DNA of 64,000 nt from Faecalibacterium taiwanense (lineage in GTDB: Bacteria > Bacillota > Clostridia > Oscillospirales > Ruminococcaceae). Positions 1 through 9,683 of the stretch are shown here, piece by piece (the stretch's first letter is position 1; each line of letters opens with the position of its first letter). The stretch lies in contig NZ_CP155552.1 in assembly GCF_036632915.2 (NCBI RefSeq), positions 1,426,001-1,490,000 on the forward strand, written 5' to 3'. Position numbers and translations under genes: made by a program. The notes beneath the pieces were generated by a model. It did not search any database. It was not told the DNA's origin and was given only the letters and a program-made list of their open reading frames with translations.

Positions 1-1520
1 TGGTGTTTTTAAAGCTCATTGCCCGCTGTCTGGAGCAGGGCAGGCGTGCGCTGGTGCTGGTGCCGGAGATCAGCCTGACCCCGCAGATGATCCTGCGGCT
101 CAAGAGTCAGTTTGGCCGCCGGGTGGCGGTGCAGCACTCTGCCCTCAACCACACCGAACGCCTTTTGCAGTGGCAGATGATCCAGGACGGCGGCGCAGAC
201 ATCGTGGTGGGTACCCGCAGTGCCATCTTTTCGCCGCTGGAAAACATCGGGCTCATCATCATCGATGAGGAGCAGGAGCACACCTACCGCTCGGAATCCG
301 CGCCCCGCTATTCTGCCCACGAGGTGGCCCGGCAGCGCGCGGCGGAAAGCGGTGCATTGCTTCTGCTGGCAAGCGCCACCCCCAGCACCGAGAGCTTTTA
401 CGCGGCCCAGCATGGCCGCACCCAGCTGGTGCGGCTGACCCAGCGCTACGGCGGCAACCCGCTGCCCACGGTGCAGATCGTGGATATGCGCGCAGAGCTG
501 GCGGCAGGCAACCCGCGGGAGATCAGTCTGTCGCTGGAAGATGCCATCCGCCGCAATCTGGATGCAGGCAAGCAGACCATTTTGCTGCTGAACCGCCGGG
601 GCTACCAGACCATGGCCCAGTGCGAGGACTGCCGCGAGGTGCTCAAGTGCACAAAGTGCAGCGTGCCGATGGTGTACCACAAAGCGGCGCACAAGGTATT
701 GTGCCACTACTGCGGCAGCCAGATGGAACCGCCCACTGTGTGCCCCGCCTGCGGCGGCAAGCTGCAGTACCGGGGCTTCGGCACCCAGAAAGCCGAGGAA
801 GAGCTGGCAAAGCTGTTCCCGGATGCGCGGGTGCTGCGCATGGATCAGGATTCCACTGCCGCAAAGGATGCCCACGAAAAGCTGCTGGCAAGGTTTGCGA
901 ACCACGAATATGACATCATGGTGGGCACCCAGATGGTGGCCAAGGGACTGGATTTTGAGGATGTGACCCTTGTGGGCGTGCTGGGCATCGACTCGCTGCT
1001 GTTTGCGCAGGGCTTCCGCGCGTATGAGAACGTGTTCAGCCTCATCACGCAGGTGGTGGGCCGCAGCGGACGGGCCAGAGACCCGGGCTTTGCCATCATC
1101 CAGACCACCGACCCCGATAACCCGGTGCTGAACCTTGCCGCCGCGCAGGACTACGATGCCTTTTTTGAGCAGGAGATCGCCTACCGCAAGCTGGGCCTGT
1201 ACCCGCCCTTCTGCGGGCTGTGCGTCATTGGCTTTGCAGGCGCAAAGGAGATCGAGGTGGCACGGGCGGCGGCGCGCTTTGCGGCCCTGCTGGGCCAGCA
1301 GGCGGCAAAACAGCCGGACCTGCCGCTGCGGGTGCTTGGCCCCACGCCCGGCAGCATTGAAAAAATCAACGACACCTACCGCTACAAACTTACCATCAAG
1401 TGCCGCAACGACCGCCGCTTCCGCGACCTTGTGCGCAGCACACTGGAAAGATACGAACAGGAAAAACTTCCGTCCAAGGCCACCGTTGCGGTGGACCTGC
1501 ACTCGGACGGTGACATCTGA
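1..1520 (+). CDS. priA: Primosomal protein N' (replication restart helicase PriA), 5'-truncated by window edge
   Basis: This is the C-terminal two thirds of PriA, the superfamily 2 DNA helicase that reloads the replisome at stalled forks. The reading frame is open to the first base of the window, so the N-terminal 3'BD and Walker A region lie outside. Visible are helicase motif II as DEEQ (near base 270), a motif LLASATPS, the paired zinc-binding cysteines CEDC, CTKC, CHYC and CPAC (bases about 630-760), and the motif VGRSGRA close to base 1065. It opens the conserved priA-def-fmt-rsmB order; def starts 16 bases after its stop. Confidence 0.95.
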   Translation, partial: VFLKLIARCLEQGRRALVLVPEISLTPQMILRLKSQFGRRVAVQHSALNHTERLLQWQMIQDGGADIVVGTRSAIFSPLENIGLIIIDEEQEHTYRSESAPRYSAHEVARQRAAESGALLLLASATPSTESFYAAQHGRTQLVRLTQRYGGNPLPTVQIVDMRAELAAGNPREISLSLEDAIRRNLDAGKQTILLLNRRGYQTMAQCEDCREVLKCTKCSVPMVYHKAAHKVLCHYCGSQMEPPTVCPACGGKLQYRGFGTQKAEEELAKLFPDARVLRMDQDSTAAKDAHEKLLARFANHEYDIMVGTQMVAKGLDFEDVTLVGVLGIDSLLFAQGFRAYENVFSLITQVVGRSGRARDPGFAIIQTTDPDNPVLNLAAAQDYDAFFEQEIAYRKLGLYPPFCGLCVIGFAGAKEIEVARAAARFAALLGQQAAKQPDLPLRVLGPTPGSIEKINDTYRYKLTIKCRNDRRFRDLVRSTLERYEQEKLPSKATVAVDLHSDGDI

Positions 1521-1536
1521 TTTGGAGGTACCATAA

Positions 1537-2073
1537 ATGGCTATCCGTAACATTGTAAAAGAGGGCGATCCCATCCTGAACAAGGTCTGCCGCCCCGTCA
1601 CCACCTTTGATGACCGTCTGGCTACCCTGCTGGACGACATGCACGAGACCATGATCGCCGCCGACGGCGTGGGTCTGGCCGGCCCGCAGGTGGGCATGCT
1701 GCGCCGTCTGTTCGTGGTGTGGGACACCACCGACGCGCCCGAGGAGATCCCCGAAGATTACGAATATAAGTTCATCGACTTCGTCAACCCGGAAATTCTG
1801 GCTGTATCCGAGGAAGAGGAGACCGCCTACGAGGGCTGTCTGTCCTTCCCGGGCCACAACGGCGCTGTGACCCGTCCCGTGGCGGTCAAGGTGCGCGCAC
1901 AGGACCGCCACGGTGAGTGGTTCGAGCTGGAAGCTGAGAATTTGCTGGGCCGCTGCATCCAGCACGAGAACGACCATCTGGACGGCATTACCATCATGCA
2001 GTCCAGCGAGTATTTCTATGAGGATACCGAAGAGGGCAAAAAAGCTGCCCGCGAAGCGAAAGGAAACAAGTAA
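1537..2073 (+). CDS. def: Peptide deformylase
   Basis: The 178-residue protein removes the N-terminal formyl group from nascent proteins. The three metal/catalytic motifs are present: GVGLAGPQVG (motif 1), EGCLSFPG (motif 2, Cys ligand) and QHENDHLDG (motif 3, HExxH-type; here HENDH with a Q before it, as in many type 2 enzymes). The start is preceded by TTTGGAGG. The stop overlaps the ATG of fmt by one base, so the two formyl-methionine genes are translationally coupled. Confidence 0.96.
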   Translation: MAIRNIVKEGDPILNKVCRPVTTFDDRLATLLDDMHETMIAADGVGLAGPQVGMLRRLFVVWDTTDAPEEIPEDYEYKFIDFVNPEILAVSEEEETAYEGCLSFPGHNGAVTRPVAVKVRAQDRHGEWFELEAENLLGRCIQHENDHLDGITIMQSSEYFYEDTEEGKKAAREAKGNK

Positions 2074-2993
2074 TGCGCATTTTGTTCATGGGCACGCCGG
2101 ATATTGCCGCAGAGTGCCTCAAAGCCCTGTATGCCGCCGGGCATGACATCTGCGCGGTGTACACCCGGCGGGACAAGCCGGTTGGCCGCAAGCAGGTGCT
2201 TACCGCACCCCCGGTCAAGGAAGTGGCCCTTGCCCACGGCACGCCGGTGTTCCAGCCCCGCACCCTGCGGGACGGCAGCGAGGACGAGAACATCCGCGCA
2301 CTGGCCCCGGAACTGATCGTGGTGGTGGCTTACGGCTGCATCCTGCCGAAGTCTGTGCTGGAAGCGCCGAAGTACGGCTGCATCAACCTGCATGTCTCCC
2401 TGCTGCCCAAGTACCGCGGCAGCGCCCCGGTGCAGTGGGCCGTGCTGAACGGCGATGCCGAGACCGGCGTTTCCATCATGCAGATGGACGAGGGCCTTGA
2501 CACCGGCGATGTGCTCTGCTGCGAGAAGATCGCCATTGACCCGGAGGAGACCAGCGGCCAGCTGTTTGACCGCGTGACTGCCGTGGGTGCACGGGTGCTG
2601 TGCGAGGTGGTGCCCGCCATCGCCGCCGGAACGCTGAAACCCCAGCCGCAGGATCATGAGAACGCCTGCCTTGCACCCATGCTGAACAAGGAGATGGCAG
2701 AGTTCCGCCTGACCGAATCGGCTGCCCACATCCACAACTGGGTGCGCGGCATGAACCCGTGGCCCGGTGCATGGTTCGTCACCTCCGGCGGCAAAAAGCT
2801 CAAGGTGATGGAGTGCCGTGCCGTGGAAGCTCACGGCGAAGCGCCCGGCACCGTGCTGGCCACAAAGCCGCTCACGGTGGCTTGCGGTGAGGGGGCCGTC
2901 CAGCTGCTGAATGTGGTGCCGGAAGGCAAAAAGCCCATGGACGGCACCGCCTTTGCGGCCGGTCAGCGCCTGAAAACGGGGGATATCCTCTGA
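2073..2993 (+). CDS. fmt: Methionyl-tRNA formyltransferase
   Basis: The 306-residue enzyme formylates initiator Met-tRNA with 10-formyl-THF. The N-terminal formyltransferase fold is recognisable from MRILFMGTPDIAAECL, the catalytic loop INLHVSLLPKYRGSAPVQWA, and GVSIMQMDEGLDTGD; the C-terminal OB-like tRNA-binding domain begins near residue 205 (WVRGMNPWPGAW). It overlaps def and rsmB by single bases (ATGA-type junctions), consistent with one operon. Confidence 0.96.
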   Translation: MRILFMGTPDIAAECLKALYAAGHDICAVYTRRDKPVGRKQVLTAPPVKEVALAHGTPVFQPRTLRDGSEDENIRALAPELIVVVAYGCILPKSVLEAPKYGCINLHVSLLPKYRGSAPVQWAVLNGDAETGVSIMQMDEGLDTGDVLCCEKIAIDPEETSGQLFDRVTAVGARVLCEVVPAIAAGTLKPQPQDHENACLAPMLNKEMAEFRLTESAAHIHNWVRGMNPWPGAWFVTSGGKKLKVMECRAVEAHGEAPGTVLATKPLTVACGEGAVQLLNVVPEGKKPMDGTAFAAGQRLKTGDIL

Positions 2994-4411
2994 TGGCGGC
3001 GAATCCCCGCGCGGCGGCAGTAGCGGCGCTGGTGCGGCAGGAACAGGATGGTTTTTCCAACCTTGTTCTGGATGCCGAACTCAAGCGCCAGCAGCTGGAA
3101 GGCCGCGATAAAGCTTTTGCCAGCGCCATCTTTTACACGGTGCTGGAACACCGGGGCACGCTGGACTACATCCTGTGCCAGTTCCTGCCCAAGGGCCTTG
3201 CCAAGCTGGATGCACCGGTGCGCGAAATATTGCGCGCGGCGCTGGCGCAGGCCCGCTATATGCAGGTGCCGGTGTCCGCTGCGGTGAACGAAGCCGTCAA
3301 GCTGACCCGTGCCTTCAAAAAATCCAGCGCATCCGGTCTGGTCAACGCCGTGCTGCGCAAGGCGTGCAGCTACGACCTGAGCACCGCAAGCTTCAAAAAC
3401 GAAGTGGAGCGGCTCATGGTGCTTGGCTCTGCCGGGCGGGATGTGGCGGAATTTCTGCACAAAAACTACCCGGACGAAGCACTGGATATCCTTACCTACA
3501 AGGCCGACGGCGGCATGACCAGCCTGCGGGCGAACCCGCTGAAAGGCAGTGCCGATGAGCTTTGTGCAAAGCTGCTGGCTTCCGGCGCAAAGGAAGCAAA
3601 GCGGGGCATTGTGCCCGGCAGTGTGCTGGCCCGCTTCGAGGGCAGCCCGGCGGAAAATGAGCTGTTCCGGCAGGGGTACTTCCATGTGGAAGGGCAGGCC
3701 AGCCAGCTGGCGGCGCTCTGCGTGGACGCACAGCCCGGAGAAACAGTCATCGACCTGTGCGCCGCGCCCGGCGGCAAGACCATCCTGCTGGCCGAGCAGA
3801 TGCACAGCACCGGCAGGCTTTACAGCTGCGATGCCGCCGAGAACCGCGTGGGCCTGATCCGCACGGCAGTGCAGCGCATGGGACTTGCCAATGTGGAAGC
3901 CCTGTGCAACGATGCCACAAAGGTGAACCCGGCCCTGCCGCAGGCCGACCGCATTTTAGCGGATGTGCCCTGCAGCGGCCTTGGCATTCTGGCAAAAAAG
4001 CCGGATCTGCGCTACAAAAAGCTGGAACCGGCCCGCGAAGCTGAATTATTGGCCACGCAGTCGGCCATCCTCGATACGGCGGCACAGCTGCTGAAAGCGG
4101 GCGGCAGGCTGGTGTACTCCACCTGCACCATCGACCCGGCAGAAAACCAGCAGCAGATCGCGGCATTTCTGGCCCGCCACCCGGAGTTTACGGTGGTGGA
4201 GCCTGCCGCAGCGCTGCCCGCCGGGATGACGGCAGGGGAGCACGGCGCGCTTTCGGTGCCCACCCGTACCGGCATGGACGGTTTTTCTTGTGTGCCATGC
4301 AGAAAAACGGGGAAAAGCTGCAATGAAACAGGTGGCTTGTTCGTAAAAAACAATAGGAGAACACAATGGAACAAAAACGCTGTATCTCTTCCTTTACGCT
4401 GGCAGAGCTGA
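2993..4411 (+). CDS. rsmB: 16S rRNA m5C967 methyltransferase RsmB, C-terminus frameshifted
   Basis: An N-terminal NusB-like RNA-binding domain (residues 1-140) is followed by an SAM methyltransferase domain with AAPGGKT, the catalytic DVPCSGLG and YSTCTIDP. The reading frame as written gives 472 residues and runs 46 bases into rlmN. Its last about 40 residues after TRTGMDGF do not look like RsmB. Adding one T to the five-T run at 4281-4285 restores DGFFLCAMQKNGEKLQ and a stop at 4324-4326, the expected length and ending. The gene is therefore probably intact in the organism and the tail shown is an artefact. Confidence 0.9.
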   Translation: MAANPRAAAVAALVRQEQDGFSNLVLDAELKRQQLEGRDKAFASAIFYTVLEHRGTLDYILCQFLPKGLAKLDAPVREILRAALAQARYMQVPVSAAVNEAVKLTRAFKKSSASGLVNAVLRKACSYDLSTASFKNEVERLMVLGSAGRDVAEFLHKNYPDEALDILTYKADGGMTSLRANPLKGSADELCAKLLASGAKEAKRGIVPGSVLARFEGSPAENELFRQGYFHVEGQASQLAALCVDAQPGETVIDLCAAPGGKTILLAEQMHSTGRLYSCDAAENRVGLIRTAVQRMGLANVEALCNDATKVNPALPQADRILADVPCSGLGILAKKPDLRYKKLEPAREAELLATQSAILDTAAQLLKAGGRLVYSTCTIDPAENQQQIAAFLARHPEFTVVEPAAALPAGMTAGEHGALSVPTRTGMDGFSCVPCRKTGKSCNETGGLFVKNNRRTQWNKNAVSLPLRWQS

Positions 4412-5406
4412 CCGCTGAACTGAAAGCGATGGGTCAGCCGGGCTTCCGGGCAAAGCAGATCTTCCACTGGGTGCACCAGAAGCTGGTCACCGAGTTTTCT
4501 GCCATGACCGACCAGCCCAAGACCCTGCTGGCAAAGCTGGAAGAAAGCTTCTACATTGCCGCGCCCAAGATCGAGCGCAGGCAGGAAGCAAAGGACGGCA
4601 CGGTAAAATATCTGCTGCGCATGGCGGACGGCAACTGCATCGAGACCGTTGTGATGCGCTACCACTACGGCAACACGGTGTGTGTGTCCACGCAGGTGGG
4701 CTGCCGCATGGGCTGCCGCTTCTGCGCGTCCACCCAGGCGGGCCGCGTGCGCGATCTGGAAGCAGGCGAGATCTGCTCTGAGATCTACACCGCCCAGAAG
4801 GATATCGGGGAGCGCATTTCCCACATCGTGCTCATGGGCATTGGCGAACCGCTGGATAACTTTGACGAAGTGATGAAGTTTCTGGAGAACATCACCTCGC
4901 CCGAGGGCGTGAACATCGGGATGCGCAACATCAGCCTTTCTACCTGCGGTCTGGTGCCCAAGATCGACCAGCTGGCCGAGAAAAAGCTGCAGCTGACCCT
5001 CTCGGTGTCGCTGCACGCACCCAACAATGAAATTCGCAGCGGCATGATGCCGGTGAACGATGCCTATCCCGTGGAAGTGCTGATGCAGGCCGTGCGCCGC
5101 TATCAGGACACCACCGGCCGCCGCGTGAGCTTTGAATATTCCATGGTGCGCGGTGTCAATGATTCCGATGCCTGCGCCAGACAGCTGGCAAACCTGATCC
5201 GGGGCATGGGTGCCCATGTGAACCTGATCCCCATCAACCCGGTGGACGGCAGCCCGTACTCGGCCACCGATGCAGCCAACGTGCACCGCTTCCAGCAGAA
5301 GCTGGAGAGCCTTGGCGTGAACGCTACGGTGCGCCGCCGCCTTGGCAGCGAGATCAGCGCCGCATGCGGCCAGCTGCGCCGTGACGAAATGAACGGGAAA
5401 GCGTAA
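4366..5406 (+). CDS. rlmN: Dual-specificity RNA methyltransferase RlmN
   Basis: The 346-residue radical SAM enzyme makes 2-methyladenosine at A2503 of 23S rRNA and A37 of tRNAs. The 4Fe-4S motif is CRMGCRFC (residues about 112-119), followed by GEPLDNFDE and SLHAPNNEIRS, and the C-terminal conserved Cys is in SAACGQLR. The start follows AATAGGAG. It stands downstream of rsmB as in Bacillus and clostridia, forming an rRNA-modification pair. Confidence 0.96.
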   Translation: MEQKRCISSFTLAELTAELKAMGQPGFRAKQIFHWVHQKLVTEFSAMTDQPKTLLAKLEESFYIAAPKIERRQEAKDGTVKYLLRMADGNCIETVVMRYHYGNTVCVSTQVGCRMGCRFCASTQAGRVRDLEAGEICSEIYTAQKDIGERISHIVLMGIGEPLDNFDEVMKFLENITSPEGVNIGMRNISLSTCGLVPKIDQLAEKKLQLTLSVSLHAPNNEIRSGMMPVNDAYPVEVLMQAVRRYQDTTGRRVSFEYSMVRGVNDSDACARQLANLIRGMGAHVNLIPINPVDGSPYSATDAANVHRFQQKLESLGVNATVRRRLGSEISAACGQLRRDEMNGKA

Positions 5407-5425
5407 ATATTAAAGGGAGAAGCCT

Positions 5426-6165
5426 ATGAAACTTGCAGGAAAAACGGATGTCGGCAGGGTCCGGCAGGATAATCAGGACGATTATCGCGCAGGAGAACTG
5501 CCCGGCGATGCCGCATGGCTGCTGGTATGCGACGGCATGGGCGGTGCGCGCGGCGGCAGGGAAGCCAGCCAGAGCGCGTGCGATGTGATCGAGCGCTGCT
5601 TTCAGGAGCAGTATGCTTCCAAGTGCCTGCCCGGCGAAGAGGAGACCTTTTGAAAAAGAGCCTGCTCAGCGCCAACCGCTTTGTGTTCCAGAAGGCCCTG
5701 CGTGAGGAATCGCTGGCGGGCATGGGCACCACGGCTGTGTGCGCACTGGTGCGCGGCGGCAAGGTGTTCCTGTGTCATGCAGGCGACTCGCGGGCGTACC
5801 TGTACCGGGACGGCAGGCTTGCCCAGCTCACCCACGACCACTCCTATGTGCAGGAGCTGGTGGACTGCGGCACCATTACCGTGGAGGAAGCCGAGCACCA
5901 CCCTCAGAAGAACATCATCACCAAGGCGCTGGGCGTGGACTACCGGCTGGACTCGGAGTTCACCACCGCACCGCTGCAGAAAGGGGATATCCTGCTGCTG
6001 TGCTCGGACGGCCTGACCAATGCCGTGCCCAGAGAACAGCTGGAACAGCTGCTGCGCACCGGCAGGTTCTACGACCTGCCGGACCTTCTGATCCGCACGG
6101 CCAACGAGAACGGCGGCCCGGATAACATCACCGCGCTGCTGCTGTGTGTGGAGGAGGTGCGCTGA
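5426..6165 (+). pseudogene. prpC: PP2C-family Ser/Thr phosphatase (PrpC/Stp), reading frame broken by one base
   Basis: PrpC-type phosphatases oppose the PASTA kinase encoded next. The first 75 codons (from ATG 5426, SD AAAGGGAG) hold DVGRVRQDNQDD and CDGMGG, the N-terminal metal-binding motifs; the rest of the family (GMGTTAVCAL, HAGDSRAYLYRDG, LLCSDGLTN, GPDNITALLL) continues in the next frame to 6165. The switch point is the four-T run at 5649-5652: with five T the sequence reads ETFLKKSLLS without interruption. No other damage is visible, so a missing base in the sequence is more likely than a dead gene. The stop overlaps the ATG of prkC. Confidence 0.9.
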
Positions 6166-8063
6166 TGGACAACCTGATCGGCAAAAAGCTGGACGGCCTG
6201 TATGAGGTGCGGGAGCTGATCGGTTCCGGCGGCATGGCAAACGTCTACAAGGCGGTCATGCTGGGGCACAACGGCCCGGTGCCTGCCGGTACCGTGGTGG
6301 CGGTAAAGGTGCTGCGGCAGGAGTATATGCACGACCCGGACCTTGTGCGCCGCTTTAAAAATGAATCCAAGGCCATCTCGCTGCTGAACCACCCCAACAT
6401 CGTAAAAGTGTACGATGTATCGGTGAATGATGATCTGCAGTATATCGTGATGGAATATGTGGACGGCATGACATTGCGCGAGTACCTTAACCAGCGCGGC
6501 GGCAGGCTGACCAACCGGGAGACCGTGCACTTCATCTCCCAGATCTTAAAGGCGCTGGAACATGCCCACGCCAACGGTGTGGTGCACCGGGACATCAAGC
6601 CCCAGAACATCATGCTTTTGGACAACGGCCAGCTGCGCATGATGGATTTTGGCATTGCGCGCATCTCCCGTGCCGAGAACCAGCTGCTGAGCGGCAAGGC
6701 CATGGGCAGCGTGCACTATATCAGCCCGGAGCAGGCCAAGGGCGATGAGACCGACTGCACCAGCGATATCTACTCGGTGGGCGTGATGATGTACGAGATG
6801 CTCAGCGGTCATCTGCCCTTTGATGCAGACGACATGGTGGAAGTTGCCATCAAGCAGATCTCCGATCAGCCGAAGTCTTTGCACGAGATCGCGCCGGAGG
6901 TGCCGAATGCACTGGTGGAGATCACCGAAAAGGCCATGGCAAAGCTGCCGCAGAACCGCTACGCATCCGCCCGCGAAATGCTGGATGCGCTGGACACCTA
7001 CGTGCACAACCCCTCCGTGATGTTCGAGTACAAGTATATTACAGAAGATGCTCCCGAAAAGGTGGTGAAACGTACCATGAACCAGAACCGTGCAAACCGT
7101 CAGGCCGAAAAGCCTGCGCCCCGCGGCAAAAAGGCCGCACCGCGCAAGAAAAAGCGCACCATCTTCCTGCCGGCACTGTTCGGCGTTACCATTGCATTTG
7201 CACTGGCGTGCCTTGCGCTGTGCTGGATGATCCTGAACGATTCCTCCAACCTGATGAACAACAAGGCCGATATCACGCTGGGCGATTATATCGGCATGAC
7301 GCAGGACGAGGCTGCTGCCACCGAGCAGGTGGTCTCCGGCCAGATCAGCGTTACCTGGGAGCAGGAGTACAACAGTAACTATGCGGCGGGCTATATCTAT
7401 AAGCAGTCGCCGGTGTCCGGCCGCACGGTGCGCGAGGGCCAGAATGTGACCCTGACTGTGAGCCTTGGCACCCAGTACGTTACCGTGCCGGACCTGACCA
7501 ACTATGTGCAGGCCGATGCAGAGCAGCAGCTCAAGGAGCTGGGTGTCTCGGTGCTGGTAACGCAGGCTGTGGATACCTCTGTGGCATCCGGCGCGGTGAT
7601 CCGCACCGACCCGGCGGCGGGCAGTCAGGTGGCTGCAGGCAGCACTGTGGTGATGTATATCAGCCGCCCGCAGGTGGCAACCACCACCAAGGTGCCCTCG
7701 CTGACCGGCATGAGCACCGCTGATGCCCGCACCCTGCTGGTGCAGAACCATCTGGGCCTTGGCAGCCAGACCGAGCAGTACAGCGACCAGCCGGTGGGTA
7801 CTGTCATCAGTCAGAACCCGGCGGCAGGCTCTACCACAAAGCTGAACGGCCGCGTGAACATTGTGGTAAGCGCAGGGCCGGAGCCTGCACCGGAACCGGA
7901 AGCACCCAGCGACAGCACCACCGGCGGCGACTGGTGGAGCGGCCTGTTTGGCAGCGGCTCCTCTTCTTCCAGCACCGAGACCGGCACCGAACAGGGCACA
8001 GCGGGCAGCGGCGACCCTTCGCAGAAACCGCTGACCGACTGGTGGTCCTCGCTGCTGAGCTGA
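6165..8063 (+). CDS. prkC: PASTA-domain Ser/Thr protein kinase
   Basis: The ATG at 6165 overlaps the preceding stop (TGATG) and gives 632 residues. The kinase domain (about 10-270) has GSGGMANVYKA, VAVKVL, HRDIKPQN and DFGIAR. A basic linker, KAAPRKKKR, leads to one transmembrane helix (about residues 327-350, LPALFGVTIAFALACLALCW). Three extracellular PASTA repeats follow (each with the DGxxxxxA-type pattern, e.g. VPSLTGMSTADARTLL), and a Ser/Gly-rich tail. Such kinases sense muropeptides or lipid II and control cell wall growth; the adjacent phosphatase and rsgA are the usual neighbours. Confidence 0.96.
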   Translation: MDNLIGKKLDGLYEVRELIGSGGMANVYKAVMLGHNGPVPAGTVVAVKVLRQEYMHDPDLVRRFKNESKAISLLNHPNIVKVYDVSVNDDLQYIVMEYVDGMTLREYLNQRGGRLTNRETVHFISQILKALEHAHANGVVHRDIKPQNIMLLDNGQLRMMDFGIARISRAENQLLSGKAMGSVHYISPEQAKGDETDCTSDIYSVGVMMYEMLSGHLPFDADDMVEVAIKQISDQPKSLHEIAPEVPNALVEITEKAMAKLPQNRYASAREMLDALDTYVHNPSVMFEYKYITEDAPEKVVKRTMNQNRANRQAEKPAPRGKKAAPRKKKRTIFLPALFGVTIAFALACLALCWMILNDSSNLMNNKADITLGDYIGMTQDEAAATEQVVSGQISVTWEQEYNSNYAAGYIYKQSPVSGRTVREGQNVTLTVSLGTQYVTVPDLTNYVQADAEQQLKELGVSVLVTQAVDTSVASGAVIRTDPAAGSQVAAGSTVVMYISRPQVATTTKVPSLTGMSTADARTLLVQNHLGLGSQTEQYSDQPVGTVISQNPAAGSTTKLNGRVNIVVSAGPEPAPEPEAPSDSTTGGDWWSGLFGSGSSSSSTETGTEQGTAGSGDPSQKPLTDWWSSLLS

Positions 8064-8074
8064 CGGAGGCGTGC

Positions 8075-8953
8075 ATGAAGGGATATATCACAAAGGGCAT
8101 CGGCGGCTTTTACTATGTAAAAACGCCGGAGGGCATTGTGGAGTGCAAGCCCCGCGGAATTTTCCGCAAACAGAAGATCACGCCGGTGGCGGGCGATGAG
8201 GTGACGCTGGAGACCGAGAACGGTGCAGCCGTCATTGCCGAGATCGCACCGCGCAAAAATGTGTTCGTGCGGCCTCCGGTGGCAAATCTGGATGTGCTGT
8301 TCCTTGTGGCCAGCACCACCCAGCCCACGCCCAGCACGCTGGTGCTGGATAAGCTTGCCGCCATTGCGGTGGACAAGGGCGTGCAGCCGGTGATCGTGTG
8401 CACCAAGGGCGACTTGGCCGAGGCGGAATTCCTGCGTAAGGCCTACGAAAAATCGACCCTGCCGTTCATCCGCATCGATTACGAGACCGGCGGCGGGCTG
8501 GACGAGGTGAAGCAGTGGATCAGCGGCAGGCTGTGTGCGTTCTGCGGCAACTCCGGCGTGGGAAAATCCACCCTTTTGAACCATCTGCTGCCGGAAGCAG
8601 AGCGCGAGACCAGTGCCATCAGCCAGAAGCTGGGCCGCGGCCGCCACACCACCCGTGAGGTGACGATCTTTGAAGCCTTTGGCGGGCGCATTGCGGATAC
8701 GCCGGGCTTTGCCAGTCTGGAAGCGAACCGCGCCGGGTTCATCCCCAAGGAAAATCTGGAACATGCGTTCCCGGAGTTCGGGCCTTATCTGGGCCAGTGC
8801 CAGTTCACCGGCTGCTCCCACCGCAGCGAAAAAGGCTGTGCCGTGCGCGCCGCACTGGCCGAGGGCAGGCTCTCCCAGACCCGGTACGACAGCTACTGCG
8901 CCATGTACGAGGAAGTCAAGGACGTGAAGGATTGGCAACGCCCGAAAGTATAA
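8075..8953 (+). CDS. rsgA: Small ribosomal subunit biogenesis GTPase RsgA
   Basis: I chose ATG 8075 (SD ACGGAGG) because MKGYITKGIGGFYYV is the usual N-terminal OB-fold start; the open frame extends further upstream but overlaps prkC. The circularly permuted GTPase order is visible: TKGD (G4) precedes GNSGVGKST (G1), then DTPGF (G3). The C-terminal zinc site is C-x-C...GCSHRSEKGC. The protein (292 residues) matures the 30S subunit late in assembly. It is 11 bases after prkC, in the conserved prkC-rsgA pair. Confidence 0.95.
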   Translation: MKGYITKGIGGFYYVKTPEGIVECKPRGIFRKQKITPVAGDEVTLETENGAAVIAEIAPRKNVFVRPPVANLDVLFLVASTTQPTPSTLVLDKLAAIAVDKGVQPVIVCTKGDLAEAEFLRKAYEKSTLPFIRIDYETGGGLDEVKQWISGRLCAFCGNSGVGKSTLLNHLLPEAERETSAISQKLGRGRHTTREVTIFEAFGGRIADTPGFASLEANRAGFIPKENLEHAFPEFGPYLGQCQFTGCSHRSEKGCAVRAALAEGRLSQTRYDSYCAMYEEVKDVKDWQRPKV

Positions 8954-8971
8954 AGGATAAGGAAGAGATTC

Positions 8972-9607
8972 ATGTCACGTTGTGTGATCATTTCGGCCTG
9001 CCCGGTTTCTCCGGAGCTGGCAGAGGCCCTGCGGCCGGACGACTTTATCATTGCCTGTGATGCAGGCTACCGCAACTGCGCACCTCTGGGGCGTAGACCC
9101 AACATCATCGTGGGTGACTTTGACACCGCCCCCTGCCCGGAACAGCAGGACGACGATATCATCGTGCTGCCCCATGTGAAGGACGATACCGACACCGAGT
9201 ATGCTGCAAAGCTGGTCTCGGAAAAGGGCTTTGACGAGGTGCTGCTGCTGGGCGGCCTTGGCGGCAGACGGGTGGAGCACACCCTTGCAAACCTGTGCAC
9301 CGGCCTTGGGCTGGAACAGCGCGGTGTGCGCACCACCCTGCTGGATGAGCGCAGCCGCATCACCTACGTGATGCCCGGCGAGACCCGCCGCTACCCGAAG
9401 GAGAAGTACTTTTTCTTCTCGGCCTTCCCGATGGAGGGCAGGGCGCAGGGCGTGTGCGAGCGCGGCTCCTACTATGAGCTGACCGATGCGGAGCTGACCG
9501 CCAGCTACCCGCTGGGCGTCAGCAACGAGTACGCTGCCGGGTCGGACTGCATCACCATCTCCACCCGCAGCGGTGCGCTGGTGGTGGTGGAGACCATCGC
9601 AGACTGA
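8972..9607 (+). CDS. thiN: Thiamine pyrophosphokinase
   Basis: The 211-residue protein transfers pyrophosphate from ATP to thiamine. Family marks are CDAGYRNC, IIVGDFDT, KDDTDTEYAAKL and GGLGGRRVEHTLANL, with the C-terminal thiamine-binding LGVSNEY. In Bacillus and most clostridia rpe lies between rsgA and thiN; here it is absent and thiN follows rsgA after 18 bases. Confidence 0.93.
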   Translation: MSRCVIISACPVSPELAEALRPDDFIIACDAGYRNCAPLGRRPNIIVGDFDTAPCPEQQDDDIIVLPHVKDDTDTEYAAKLVSEKGFDEVLLLGGLGGRRVEHTLANLCTGLGLEQRGVRTTLLDERSRITYVMPGETRRYPKEKYFFFSAFPMEGRAQGVCERGSYYELTDAELTASYPLGVSNEYAAGSDCITISTRSGALVVVETIAD

Positions 9608-9683
9608 GCGCTGCTGCCCTTGCCGGAACGTTCCGGCCCCTGCCTGCATAGGATGGGCCAGAAAACGGAAAGGCGGGGAGCAT

